Shown in pieces: positions 24,961 through 32,577 of a stretch of 46,598 bases of DNA. The position numbers and the translations under genes were made by a program. Source of the stretch: Gordonia soli NBRC 108243 (lineage in GTDB: Bacteria; Actinomycetota; Actinomycetes; Mycobacteriales; Mycobacteriaceae); NCBI RefSeq assembly GCF_000334455.1, contig NZ_BANX01000043.1, positions 1 to 46,598 of the forward strand, given 5' to 3'. The notes below the pieces were generated by a model. That model saw only the letters and a program-made list of their open reading frames with translations. It had not been told where the DNA came from and did no database searches. Positions within the stretch are counted from its first letter, which is position 1. The number at the start of each line of letters is the position of its first letter.

Positions 24961-26193
24961 ATGGCAGTCGCCGACGAGTTGGCCGACGTCGCCGCGCGAT
25001 ACACCGGGGGCACACTCCCGGTGCATCTGACCGCATGGGACGGCAGCACGGCCGGCCCCGACGACGCTCCGCATGTCGTCCTGTACAGCCCAGATGCGTT
25101 GCGCCGCCTGCTCTGGCATCCGGGCGAGCTGGGCGCCGCGCAGGCCTTCGTCACCGGCGAACTCGATGTGATCGGCGATCTGGACGATGCACTGACCCAC
25201 GTCTGGGAGGTCGCGGCCCGCCGCGGGCTCTCCGGTGTGCGTCCCGGTCCCCGACTCCTGTGGGACACCGTCCGCCTCGCACGCCGGTACGGCGTGCTCG
25301 GCCTCCCGAAGCCGAATCCGGCGTCGCAGGCCGTGATCCGGGGACGACTCCACTCGCTGGGACGCGACCGCGCAGTGATCAGCCATCACTACGACCTGTC
25401 CAATGACTTCTACCGACTGATCCTCGACGACCACATGGCCTACTCGAGCGCGCTCTGGGACGATTCCGATCCACACCAGTCCATCGAGGACGCCCAGGCG
25501 GCCAAACTCGACCTGGTGTGCCGCAAGGTCGGCCTCGATCGTGCGAAGGGACTCCGATTCCTCGACATCGGCTGCGGTTGGGGCTCGTTGAGCCTGTATG
25601 CGGCAGAGCATTACGGCGCGAAGGTCGTCGGCGTGACGATCGCGCAGGAGCAGAAGAAGTTCATCGACGCCCGCATCGCCGAGCGCGACCTCGGCGACCT
25701 GGTCGAGATCCGCGTGCAGGACTACCGCGAGATCCCCGACCGTCCGTTCGATGCCGTCGCATCGCTGGAGATGGGCGAACACGTCGGCCAGCGCAACTAC
25801 CCGACCTATGCCCGGGTGTTGCACGACAAGGTGGTCCCCGGTGGCCGGGTCTGCATCCAGCAGATGTCGCGTCCGGCGGCCAACCACCCCGGCGGCGGAC
25901 CGTTCATCGAGGCCTACATCGCACCGGACATGTACATGCGGCCGGTCGGCGACACGATGGGCTTGCTCGAGGGTGCCGGGCTCGAGGTGCAGGGCGTCCA
26001 GGCGATGCGCGAGCACTACGTCCGCACCGTCGACGCCTGGTACGACACCTTCGAGAAGAACTGGGCCGAGGCAGTGGCCATGGTCGGCGACGAGGTCGCG
26101 CGGGTGTGGCGGATCTATCTCGTCGGTGGCCGGATGGCGTTCCGCGACGGCCGGATGGGGGTCGACCAGATCACCGCGACGCGCCCCTGGTGA
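24961..26193 (+). CDS. Cyclopropane-fatty-acyl-phospholipid synthase family methyltransferase
   Basis: A 410-residue SAM-dependent enzyme. A lead domain of about 110 residues (PVHLTAWDGS, GAAQAFVTGELDV) precedes the class I methyltransferase core: SHHYDLSNDFYRLIL, the SAM loop FLDIGCGWGSLSLYAAEHYG (about 201-220), VTIAQEQKKF, ASLEMGEHVG and YMRPVGDT. The lead domain is shared with UfaA1/BfaB/TmsB-type proteins that modify phospholipid-bound oleate, rather than with the shorter mycolate CmaA/MmaA enzymes. The FAD-dependent reductase usually encoded next to 10-methyl-branched acid synthases is absent here, so cyclopropanation or 10-methylene formation remains open. ATG follows GAGAGGACCGAAC. 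Confidence 0.88.
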   Translation: MAVADELADVAARYTGGTLPVHLTAWDGSTAGPDDAPHVVLYSPDALRRLLWHPGELGAAQAFVTGELDVIGDLDDALTHVWEVAARRGLSGVRPGPRLLWDTVRLARRYGVLGLPKPNPASQAVIRGRLHSLGRDRAVISHHYDLSNDFYRLILDDHMAYSSALWDDSDPHQSIEDAQAAKLDLVCRKVGLDRAKGLRFLDIGCGWGSLSLYAAEHYGAKVVGVTIAQEQKKFIDARIAERDLGDLVEIRVQDYREIPDRPFDAVASLEMGEHVGQRNYPTYARVLHDKVVPGGRVCIQQMSRPAANHPGGGPFIEAYIAPDMYMRPVGDTMGLLEGAGLEVQGVQAMREHYVRTVDAWYDTFEKNWAEAVAMVGDEVARVWRIYLVGGRMAFRDGRMGVDQITATRPW

Positions 26194-26232
26194 CGCTCAC
26201 ACGTCTCCGGGGGCGTTCGCGGGCTCCTCGGC

Positions 26233-26811
26233 TCAGCCGGCTGCGGACTTCTGGGCCTCTCTGGCGAACACGCCGACGATCGCCGCGTTGAACGCCGACA
26301 GATCGTCGGGCTTACGGCTGGTGATCAGTGTGTTGGGTCCGTGGTCGCATTCGACGACGGCCTGATCCGTCCACGACGCACCAGCGTTGTTCAGGTCGGT
26401 CTGCAGGCTCGGCCACGACGTGATGGCCCGGCCGCGGACCACATCCGCCTCGATCAGCGTCCACGGAGCGTGGCAGATCGCGGCCACCGGCTTGCCCTGG
26501 TCGAAGAAACCGCGCACGAATCCGACTGCGTCGTCGACGGTGCGCAGGAAGTCGGGGTTGGCGACGCCGCCGGGTAGGACGAGTGCATCGAAGTCGTCGG
26601 CACTGACGCTGTCGACCGTGGCGTCAACCGGGAAGGTGTCGGCCTTGTCGAGGTGGTTGAACGCCTGCACGGTTCCACTGTCGGTCGAGACCAGCGACGG
26701 CGTGCCGCCGACCGCTTCCACCGACTTCCACGGCTCGGTCAACTCGACCTGTTCGATGCCTTCGGGTGCGACCAGGAAGGCGACACTGACGTTGCGAAGT
26801 TCTTCAGCCAT
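26233..26811 (-). CDS. DJ-1/PfpI family protein (type 1 glutamine-amidotransferase-like)
   Basis: A 192-residue protein of the PfpI/YhbO group. The nucleophile elbow Cys is in AAICHAPWTLIEADVVRGR (about 113), with the conserved Glu in PEGIEQVEL (about 18) and LVLPGGVANPDFLR. Members act as stress-related hydrolases or glyoxal-handling enzymes; the exact activity is debated. ATG 26811 has AAAGGA upstream; a longer reading into the divergent region has no support. Convergent with the methyltransferase gene and divergent from the mycolyltransferase gene. Confidence 0.88.
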   Translation of the reverse strand: MAEELRNVSVAFLVAPEGIEQVELTEPWKSVEAVGGTPSLVSTDSGTVQAFNHLDKADTFPVDATVDSVSADDFDALVLPGGVANPDFLRTVDDAVGFVRGFFDQGKPVAAICHAPWTLIEADVVRGRAITSWPSLQTDLNNAGASWTDQAVVECDHGPNTLITSRKPDDLSAFNAAIVGVFAREAQKSAAG

Positions 26812-26976
26812 GAGACTCAGAATCCTTTCGATCGGCTGCGTCTCACGAGTACCCGTGACGGCGTCGGACAAACTGCGCCGGCGGTCGGTAACGCGCGGCG
26901 CACGGTGGACGACATCACTGATAGCGCGCTCTTCTGCGCGCGGTCGGGGCACGCAGATCAGGAGAACGCCCGCGTT

Positions 26977-28524
26977 ATGTCCACCTCAGCTCATCCCGGC
27001 GGCTCGGCCGCATCCTCCGACGACCCCACGTCGGAGTGGACCATCCATGACGAGGCGTCCGAGGCGGTGACCGATCGTGCACCGCGCGCGGCCCGCCGAC
27101 GTCCGCGCATGATTCTGATCGGTGCCGTGGTCGCCGTCCTCAGCCTGGTGCTCTTCGGTGCCAACGCGCTGTTCTCGACGAGCAACACCGCGTCCGCACT
27201 CGCCGGTCACCCGGAGGTCCTCCGCGACGGGTGCTCGTGGGACGCATCCAAGTACTACGTCCAGAACTGCAAGGTGTGGTCGGCGTCCCAGCAGAAGTTC
27301 GTCATCGTCCAGATCCGCGCGTCGAACGGCAGTGACAAGGGCGTGTATCTGCTCGACGGCATGCGGGCGCGCGACGACCGCTCGGCGTGGACCACCGACG
27401 TCAAGGCCGCCCAGGTGTACGACGGCAGCACCGACACCACGTTGGTGATGCCGGTCGGCGGATCGTCGTCGTTCTACACCGACTGGGATGGCGGTGCCGG
27501 CGCCAAGAACACGACCATCAAGCAGGAGACGTTCCTGACCGACGAGCTCCCCGCCTACCTCGCGAAGAACTTCGGCGTCAGTCCGTCGAACAACGCGATC
27601 GTCGGATTGTCGATGTCGGCGGGTCCCGCGGTCACCCTGGCCGAGCGGCATCCCGAGCAGTTCAAGGTCGTACAGGCGATGTCGGGCTACTACCAGACCG
27701 ACAACCCGATCGGCGCGCTCGGTGTGTTCGCGTCGCAGACGCTGGTGTCCAACTACACCAACGGCATCGTCAACATGTGGGGTGCGCCCGGCAGTGCCCG
27801 GTGGACCGAGAACGATCCGTCGAAGAACGTCGACAAGCTGAAGCAGAACGGTCAGGTCCTGATCATCTCGTCCGGCAACGGATTCCTGACGCCGAGCGAG
27901 ATGGCCAAGCTGGCACCGCGGGACCAGATCAGCGCGATCGCGCTGGAGGTCCTGTCGGCGGTGTCGACCGTGCTGATGCAGTTGCAGGCCAAGCAGAGCG
28001 GCGCCAACGTGGTGGTGCTCCCCAACTACGGCGGCCACACCTGGGAGAACTGGGGACGCGGGCTCCGCGACGGTCGCCAGGAGGTTCTGGACGCGCTGCG
28101 CAAGAATCCGCCGGTGACCACGAAGACACAGTTGGTCGCCGCCAACGGCACCGCATCGCCCGACGGTGCGGCGAAGGCCACCGCGGCCGCGGTCCAGGCC
28201 GCGGCAGCGTCCCCGGTGCTGCCGGTGGACTTCTCCGGCGCGACATCGGCGAGCGCCTCGAGCTCGGCCGAGTCAGGTGCGCCGAGCTCGGGCGTGATCG
28301 GGTCGACCGACGCATCGCAGTCCGCGACGGCACCGAGCTTCGCCCCGGCACCGACCGCTCCGGTCGCGGCCGACGTCCCGGCCGCGCCGGCATCCGAGGC
28401 TGCCCCGGGAGCGGCCGCACCGCAGAGCGCGACACCGACGAGCGAGGCGCCCGCGTCCAGCTCCGCCGCTCCGGCGAACCCGGGCTCCGGACTCCCGTCC
28501 TTCGCCCCGCCGTCCAGCCGCTGA
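26977..28524 (+). CDS. Antigen-85-like mycolyltransferase with N-terminal anchor and Ala/Ser/Pro tail
   Basis: A 515-residue protein. A cytosolic N-terminus of about 48 residues ends in RRRPR, followed by one TM helix (about 49-68), so it is anchored with the catalytic part outside. The esterase D/Ag85 core (about 85-385) has PVGGSSSFYTDWDG, the nucleophile in GLSMSAGPAVTLAERHP (about 212) and the catalytic His in NYGGHTWENWGRGL. Ag85 proteins transfer mycolic acids to trehalose and arabinogalactan. The last about 115 residues are Ala, Ser and Pro-rich and low in complexity, possibly spanning the cell wall. ATG 26977 follows CAGGAGAACG. Confidence 0.87.
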   Translation: MSTSAHPGGSAASSDDPTSEWTIHDEASEAVTDRAPRAARRRPRMILIGAVVAVLSLVLFGANALFSTSNTASALAGHPEVLRDGCSWDASKYYVQNCKVWSASQQKFVIVQIRASNGSDKGVYLLDGMRARDDRSAWTTDVKAAQVYDGSTDTTLVMPVGGSSSFYTDWDGGAGAKNTTIKQETFLTDELPAYLAKNFGVSPSNNAIVGLSMSAGPAVTLAERHPEQFKVVQAMSGYYQTDNPIGALGVFASQTLVSNYTNGIVNMWGAPGSARWTENDPSKNVDKLKQNGQVLIISSGNGFLTPSEMAKLAPRDQISAIALEVLSAVSTVLMQLQAKQSGANVVVLPNYGGHTWENWGRGLRDGRQEVLDALRKNPPVTTKTQLVAANGTASPDGAAKATAAAVQAAAASPVLPVDFSGATSASASSSAESGAPSSGVIGSTDASQSATAPSFAPAPTAPVAADVPAAPASEAAPGAAAPQSATPTSEAPASSSAAPANPGSGLPSFAPPSSR

Positions 28525-28546
28525 CAGTTCTACCGCTTCGCCCGCC

Positions 28547-28586
28547 GACGCCGGCCCGACGGATTCATCCCGTCGCGGCCGGCGTC
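28547..28586. terminator. Bidirectional terminator hairpin
   Basis: GACGCCGGCC and CGACGG pair with CCGTCG and GGCCGGCGTC around a 7-base loop, with one bulged C. It stands 22 bases after the mycolyltransferase stop and covers the stop codon of the convergent lipase gene, so it can end both transcripts. Confidence 0.65.
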
Positions 28587-29407
28587 CGCGTCTGCAGCCA
28601 CTCGACGAGCTCATCGAGCACTGTCTCCTTTTCGGGCTCGTTGAAGATCTCGTGATACAGACCGTCGTAGACGGTGTGGGTGAGATCGTCGGACGCGGCC
28701 AGCCGGGCGACGAGTTCGCTGCCGCGCGGATCGGTGAGCAGGTCGGCGCTCCCGTGCAGTACCAGCGTCGGAATCCGCAGAGACGGCAACCGATCCGGAA
28801 ACCCGGCCATCGCATTCAACATCGCGGCTCCGAGTCCCGCCGGGATCCGACCGCGACTGACGAGGGGGTCGGCGTCATACGCGGCGACCACGTCCGGATC
28901 GCGGGAGATGCTGGCCGCGTTCACCGCCGTCGTCGGCAGGCCGGGGGCGATCTTCCCCGCGATCTTCGCGAACCGGATCGCGGCTGCCGACAGATCGTCG
29001 CCGGGCACGACCGCCGCCGCCGAGAGCACCAATCCGTCGAGCACATCCTGGTGATCGAGGGCGTAGTCGAGCGCGATGGCGCCACCCATGCTGTGGCCCA
29101 GGAGGAACGTCGGGGTGCCGTCCACGACGACCGCGGCTCGCACCTGCTCCAGGTCGCCAGTGAAGTCGTCGAATCCGTTGACCCGTAATCGCTTTCCGCC
29201 CGACCTGCCGTGCCCGAGATGGTCCGGGATCGCCACCCGGTACCCGGCTCCGACGAGTCGGTCGGCGACGTGACCGTAACGCCCACCGTGTTCGCCGAGG
29301 CCGTGGGCCACGATCACGACGCCCCGCGGACTCCCTTGCGGTTCGTGGACGTCGTAGACGATCCGCTGACCGTGCCGGCCGATGAACTCCCGCTCCTGCG
29401 TTGCCAT
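28565..29407 (-). CDS. Alpha/beta hydrolase, monoacylglycerol-lipase-like
   Basis: A 280-residue cytosolic or cell-associated serine hydrolase. Landmarks: HGLGEHGGRYG (oxyanion loop), nucleophile in LLGHSMGGAIALDYAL (about 112), Asp in LHGSADLLTDPRGS (about 226), His in YDGLYHEIFNEPEKE (about 256). This pattern matches bacterial monoacylglycerol lipases such as mycobacterial Rv0183-type enzymes. It probably releases fatty acid from monoglycerides. ATG 29407 is preferred over 29416 for ribosome-site spacing. Confidence 0.9.
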   Translation of the reverse strand: MATQEREFIGRHGQRIVYDVHEPQGSPRGVVIVAHGLGEHGGRYGHVADRLVGAGYRVAIPDHLGHGRSGGKRLRVNGFDDFTGDLEQVRAAVVVDGTPTFLLGHSMGGAIALDYALDHQDVLDGLVLSAAAVVPGDDLSAAAIRFAKIAGKIAPGLPTTAVNAASISRDPDVVAAYDADPLVSRGRIPAGLGAAMLNAMAGFPDRLPSLRIPTLVLHGSADLLTDPRGSELVARLAASDDLTHTVYDGLYHEIFNEPEKETVLDELVEWLQTRTPAATG

Positions 29408-29448
29408 GACCGACATTCTCCACCGAGCCGGTGCCCGGGAGTCCAGGA

Positions 29449-29847
29449 TCAGCGTCCTGAACGGAAGCCGATGAGCCCGGCGACCCCACGTCCGGCCGAC
29501 TCGATCGCCCCGAGCGGCCGCATCGCGGTCTCCCCGATCCCGACCAGCCGCTCGACCCGGCCGACGACGCGCTCGAGTCGCTCCACCACCCCGGCCATGC
29601 GCTCGGCGGTGGCGTCGACCCGATCGAGGGTCGTCGACAGCCGGGTGAGGGTCGCATCGAAGGTGTCGATGGTGGAGTCGAGATCGCCGAGGGTGCGATC
29701 GAGATCGGTCAGCGCACCGCCCATCCCGGCCAGGATGGTGTCGACCTGCTCGACCGTGACGTCGGCGTTCAGTGCCGCCTGCGCGAGCTTTCGGATACGT
29801 TGCCGTTCCGGCGGTCGATCAGCGGCGTCGGTCCCCTTGTCGGCCAT
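29449..29847 (-). CDS. Coiled-coil protein of unknown function
   Basis: A 132-residue soluble protein. Residues about 35-108 form an unbroken heptad pattern in which hydrophobic residues alternate at three and four-residue spacing (DLDRTLGDLDSTIDTFDATL and onwards to VERLERVVGRVERLVG), predicting a long parallel coiled coil. The N-terminus is charged, and the C-terminus has a short Gly-rich hydrophobic end (GRGVAGLIGF). Resembles small granule or membrane-surface-associated proteins in shape only. It lies between the lipase and a DUF3072 gene, all on the minus strand, possibly one operon. Confidence 0.65.
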   Translation of the reverse strand: MADKGTDAADRPPERQRIRKLAQAALNADVTVEQVDTILAGMGGALTDLDRTLGDLDSTIDTFDATLTRLSTTLDRVDATAERMAGVVERLERVVGRVERLVGIGETAMRPLGAIESAGRGVAGLIGFRSGR

Positions 29848-29865
29848 CCACCGAGGATGGCACGG

Positions 29866-30144
29866 TCAGCCGCGGCCCGTCTTGCCTTGCAGTCGATCGA
29901 TCTCCTCGGATGCCTCGGCCTTGGTGATGTCTGCCGCCAACGTCTCACCGGCCTCGCGTGCCAACGTGTCGAGGTAACTACGCTGCGCTCCGGTCATCGG
30001 CTCGTCGCCGGTCACCCAGTCGTCGGGGTCCTTCTCGGTCGTGTTCCCGGCTCCCGCGCCCAGGACCTCACCCTGGGTCTCGGGCGCGTTCTGATCTGCA
30101 TCGGAACGGTCGCTGTCGTTCGAATCTGTGTTCGATGTGGTCAT
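29866..30144 (-). CDS. DUF3072 family protein
   Basis: A 92-residue protein. The first 45 residues are acidic and disordered in composition (Asp, Ser, Asn, Thr). The C-terminal half carries the DUF3072 pattern DPDDWVTGDEPMTGAQRSYLDTL followed by TKAEASEEIDRLQ. Function unknown; the helical part is found in many actinobacteria and proteobacteria, often near stress genes. Start ATG at 30144. It precedes the coiled-coil gene by 18 bp. Confidence 0.85.
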   Translation of the reverse strand: MTTSNTDSNDSDRSDADQNAPETQGEVLGAGAGNTTEKDPDDWVTGDEPMTGAQRSYLDTLAREAGETLAADITKAEASEEIDRLQGKTGRG

Positions 30145-30297
30145 GGTTGGTTCTTACCCACCTCGCGCCGGTTTCACACCCGACCCCGGTTCACAGCGGG
30201 ATGACAGTCGATCCGGGCCGACCCGCAAGGTCGCCCTCCTACCTTCGACGAGGTCGGGTCATCCGGCCCGATCACGACGACACCGAAGGTGGAACAG

Positions 30298-30408
30298 ATG
30301 CCGCACAATCCCCAGCCGCGCAACAACCGTCGCCCGCAGCCGCAGGCGCGTCCCCGACCGCGTCCGCAGGCGCGCTTCTTCCCGTTCCCGGTGTTCGGGA
30401 GCAGCTAG
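30298..30408 (+). CDS. 36-residue Arg/Pro/Gln-rich small protein
   Basis: ATG preceded by GAAGGTGGAACAG, a convincing ribosome site. The peptide begins MPHNPQPRNNRRPQPQARPR and ends with ARFFPFPVFGSS: about ten Arg and ten Pro, with no acidic residue, then an aromatic tail. Strongly cationic, so it may bind nucleic acid, ribosomes or membranes. No family recognised. Too small for usual gene callers. The composition bias plus the ribosome site argue for a real gene. Confidence 0.55.
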   Translation: MPHNPQPRNNRRPQPQARPRPRPQARFFPFPVFGSS

Positions 30409-30442
30409 CTCCGCGACGTCCAGACCAGCCCTGCCGGATCGA

Positions 30443-30555
30443 TTTCCGGCGGGGCCGGTCGGCGTTACCCACCGTCGACGGCGGGGCCGGTCGGCGTTGC
30501 GCCACTGCCGACGGCGGAGCCGGTCGGCGTTGCGCCACCGTCGACGGCGAGGCCC
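30443..30555. repeat. 33-bp tandem repeat, about 3.4 copies
   Basis: Units of 33 bp with core GGCGGGGCCGGTCGGCGTT at about 30443-30473 (slightly short), 30474-30506, 30507-30539 and a partial at 30540-30555. Copies differ by one to four bases. It follows the 36-residue peptide gene. No coding reading is convincing; it might fold as repeated GC hairpins. Confidence 0.7.
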
Positions 30556-30568
30556 CATGAGCGATCGC

Positions 30569-30592
30569 ATGTCCGGCGTCGACGCCGGACAT
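30569..30592. promoter_or_regulatory. Perfect 24-bp palindrome
   Basis: ATGTCCGGCGTC followed directly by GACGCCGGACAT, no mismatch and no spacer. It lies 13 bp after the tandem repeats and 146 bp before the AraC-type gene. Operator, cruciform or terminator. Between it and the gene only a weak -10-like TAAGAT (about 30726) is visible. Confidence 0.6.
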
Positions 30593-30737
30593 TACGTCCA
30601 CCAGGAGACGCGCGATCGGTGACTCACGTACAGCGTCGGTGATTCTCGAGCGGGTGATCGTGTTCATGCATCGATGGTCCGTCGACGCGATGACGATCAA
30701 CAGTGGCACGAATGCCGCGTATCGATAAGATAGTGAC

Positions 30738-31703
30738 ATGCATCGCGTCGCCATTCTCGCGTACGAGGGCATGACCGGATTCGAAGCGGGCATCGCCGCC
30801 GAGATCTTCGGCATGACCGAACTCTCCGATCGCTTCTCTGCAGGAGTTCCACGCCCCTGGTACGAGGTCCAGATGTGCGCCGAGCAGCCATCGGTACCGG
30901 TCGTCGGCGGCGCCACCCTGACCGTCGCCCACGGCCTCGAGTCCATCGCCTCCGCCGACACGGTCATCGTGCCGAGCGTGCACGATGTCACCGCCCGACC
31001 GTCGGAAGCAGTGGTGGAGTCGATTCGATCGGCGGCGATCCGCGGTGCGCGACTCGTCTCGATCTGTTCGGGTGCTTTCGTTCTGGCGGCCGCGGGCGTG
31101 CTCGACGGTCGCCGCGCCACCACCCATTGGATCTACGCCGACGACCTCGTCGATCGGTTCCCCGATGTAGAGGTCGACCGATCGGCCCTGTACGTCGACG
31201 AAGGGCAGATCCTGACCAGCGCCGGCTGTGCCGCGGGGCTCGACCTCTGCGTCCACCTCATCCGGCGTGATCACGGACCGCAGGTCGCCAACGACGTCGC
31301 GCGCCGACTCGTCATCGCACCGCACCGCTCCGGCGGGCAGGCGCAGTATGTCGAGACACCATCCGGGCCTGCCGATGACGAGGGCACGATCGGAACGAGC
31401 ATGGCCTGGGCACTGGCCAACATCGACCGTCCGCTCACCCTCGACGAGATGGCCGACCACGTCCACCTGTCCCGACGCAGCTACCTCCGCCGATTCACTG
31501 CGCACACCGGCACCACACCGATCAAATGGTTGATCGCACAACGGATCGGCGCCAGTCTGGCGCTACTGGAGGACGGCAGCGAGTCGATCGAGGAGGTGGG
31601 GCGGCAAGTCGGGTTCCCGTCGGTGATCACCTACCGACACCACTTCACGCGCATCATGCGCACGACACCGCGGGAGTACCGCGCGTCGTTCCGCACCGAC
31701 TGA
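30738..31703 (+). CDS. GlxA-type AraC family regulator with DJ-1/PfpI domain
   Basis: A 321-residue regulator. Residues about 1-185 form a DJ-1/PfpI-like sensor domain (VAILAYEGMTGFEAGIAAEIF, then SICSGAFVLAAAGVLDGRRATTHW, where the elbow Cys is conserved). Residues about 220-315 hold two AraC helix-turn-helix units (LTLDEMADHVHLSRRSYLRRF and IEEVGRQVGFPSVITYRHHF). The group activates catabolic or stress genes in response to unknown ligands. The ATG has no obvious ribosome site; a TAAGAT -10 stands eight bases upstream, suggesting a leaderless transcript. Neighbour on the other side is the convergent HxlR gene. Confidence 0.9.
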   Translation: MHRVAILAYEGMTGFEAGIAAEIFGMTELSDRFSAGVPRPWYEVQMCAEQPSVPVVGGATLTVAHGLESIASADTVIVPSVHDVTARPSEAVVESIRSAAIRGARLVSICSGAFVLAAAGVLDGRRATTHWIYADDLVDRFPDVEVDRSALYVDEGQILTSAGCAAGLDLCVHLIRRDHGPQVANDVARRLVIAPHRSGGQAQYVETPSGPADDEGTIGTSMAWALANIDRPLTLDEMADHVHLSRRSYLRRFTAHTGTTPIKWLIAQRIGASLALLEDGSESIEEVGRQVGFPSVITYRHHFTRIMRTTPREYRASFRTD

Positions 31704-31714
31704 GGCGTGCGGAG

Positions 31715-32389
31715 TCAATCAACCGGCGCCCGACTCGCCGACAGTACCGATGCCAGCCTGCCGAGCACGGCGTCGTCACCGGTGACCTCGATCCCGCCCC
31801 GGGTGAGTGCATCCCCCAGATCGACGCGGCCGGCCACCACCGAAGCCAGTGTCGCCGAATCGATCACGACCGATGCATCGACGGCACCGACCGCACGGCC
31901 AGGTGTCACCGACGAGCGAGGGCCGTCGATCGTGACCACGGCGGACTCGTCGTCGATGGTGAACTCGATCGCGGTCACCGGATCACCGTCCCCCGCGGCG
32001 CTTCCCAGCGACCTGGCGAGGACGGCCAGACTCCACTCGGGCCGGAATCCTTGCCCGGGCACGCGGTTCTCGTCCAGACCATGTCGGGCTCCCCACATCG
32101 CCAGCGGCACCACGGCGTCGGCCAGTTCCCAACCCGCATCGGTGAGTTCGTAGACCGTCGACGCCGCCGGTGGCGGCAGGTCGCGCCGGACGATCACGTG
32201 ATCGGACTCCAGTTGCTTCAGTCGCGCGGCGAGGAGGCTCGTCCCGATCCCGTCGAGTGACGCGGCCAGGTCCGAGTACCGCTTCGGCCCCGCGATCAAG
32301 TCGCGGACGATCAATAGGGTCCAGCGCTCGCCGACCACGTCGAGGGCTCCTGCGAGTCCGCAGAACTGGTTGTAGCTTCGCCGGGTCAT
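31715..32389 (-). CDS. HxlR family regulator with C-terminal sterol-carrier-like domain
   Basis: A 224-residue regulator. The HxlR winged helix is at about residues 8-100 (CGLAGALDVVGERWTLLIVRDL, GPKRYSDLAASLDGIGTSLLAARL, YELTDAGWEL). The remaining 120 residues (LDENRVPGQGFRPEWSLAV, AIEFTIDDESAVVTIDG) resemble the SCP2-like ligand domain seen in actinobacterial HxlR proteins, probably binding a hydrophobic effector. It is divergent from the NmrA/SnoaL operon, which it likely controls. Two direct copies of CTACCCA (32399-32405 and 32415-32421) just upstream of its start are candidate binding sites. Confidence 0.87.
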   Translation of the reverse strand: MTRRSYNQFCGLAGALDVVGERWTLLIVRDLIAGPKRYSDLAASLDGIGTSLLAARLKQLESDHVIVRRDLPPPAASTVYELTDAGWELADAVVPLAMWGARHGLDENRVPGQGFRPEWSLAVLARSLGSAAGDGDPVTAIEFTIDDESAVVTIDGPRSSVTPGRAVGAVDASVVIDSATLASVVAGRVDLGDALTRGGIEVTGDDAVLGRLASVLSASRAPVD

Positions 32390-32439
32390 TCCCCGATGCT
32401 ACCCACGCCGATAACTACCCAGAGCGTCTGATCATTATT

Positions 32440-32468
32440 TTGCATTGCCCACTTCTATATTTTATGTA
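32440..32468 (+). promoter_or_regulatory. Putative promoter of the NmrA/SnoaL operon
   Basis: TTGCAT (32440-32445), 17 bp, TATGTA (32463-32468), in a distinctly AT-rich stretch (32430-32470) within otherwise GC-rich DNA. About 50 bp upstream of the first small frame. Confidence 0.4.
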
Positions 32469-32520
32469 ACCATCGACACGCAGCAACGATGCGCCCGTGC
32501 ACACCACTCAGGGGGACGAC

Positions 32521-32577
32521 ATGACCACCCGACATCCGTTCATCGAAGCGTTCGCCGACTTCTGGCGCGCGCGATGA
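32521..32577 (+). CDS. 18-codon frame coupled to the NmrA gene
   Basis: MTTRHPFIEAFADFWRAR, with CAGGGGGACGAC before its ATG and its TGA overlapping the next ATG (ATGA at 32574-32577). The NmrA gene itself has no other ribosome site, so translation of this frame probably delivers ribosomes to it. The sequence resembles the first helix of SnoaL/NTF2-like proteins, such as the one encoded at 33461, and may be a truncated remnant reused as a leader. Confidence 0.5.
   Translation: MTTRHPFIEAFADFWRAR

Noticed and set aside
30443..30555. Repeats considered as a CRISPR array
   Set aside because: The units are directly adjacent with no spacers of unique sequence, and no cas genes are present.
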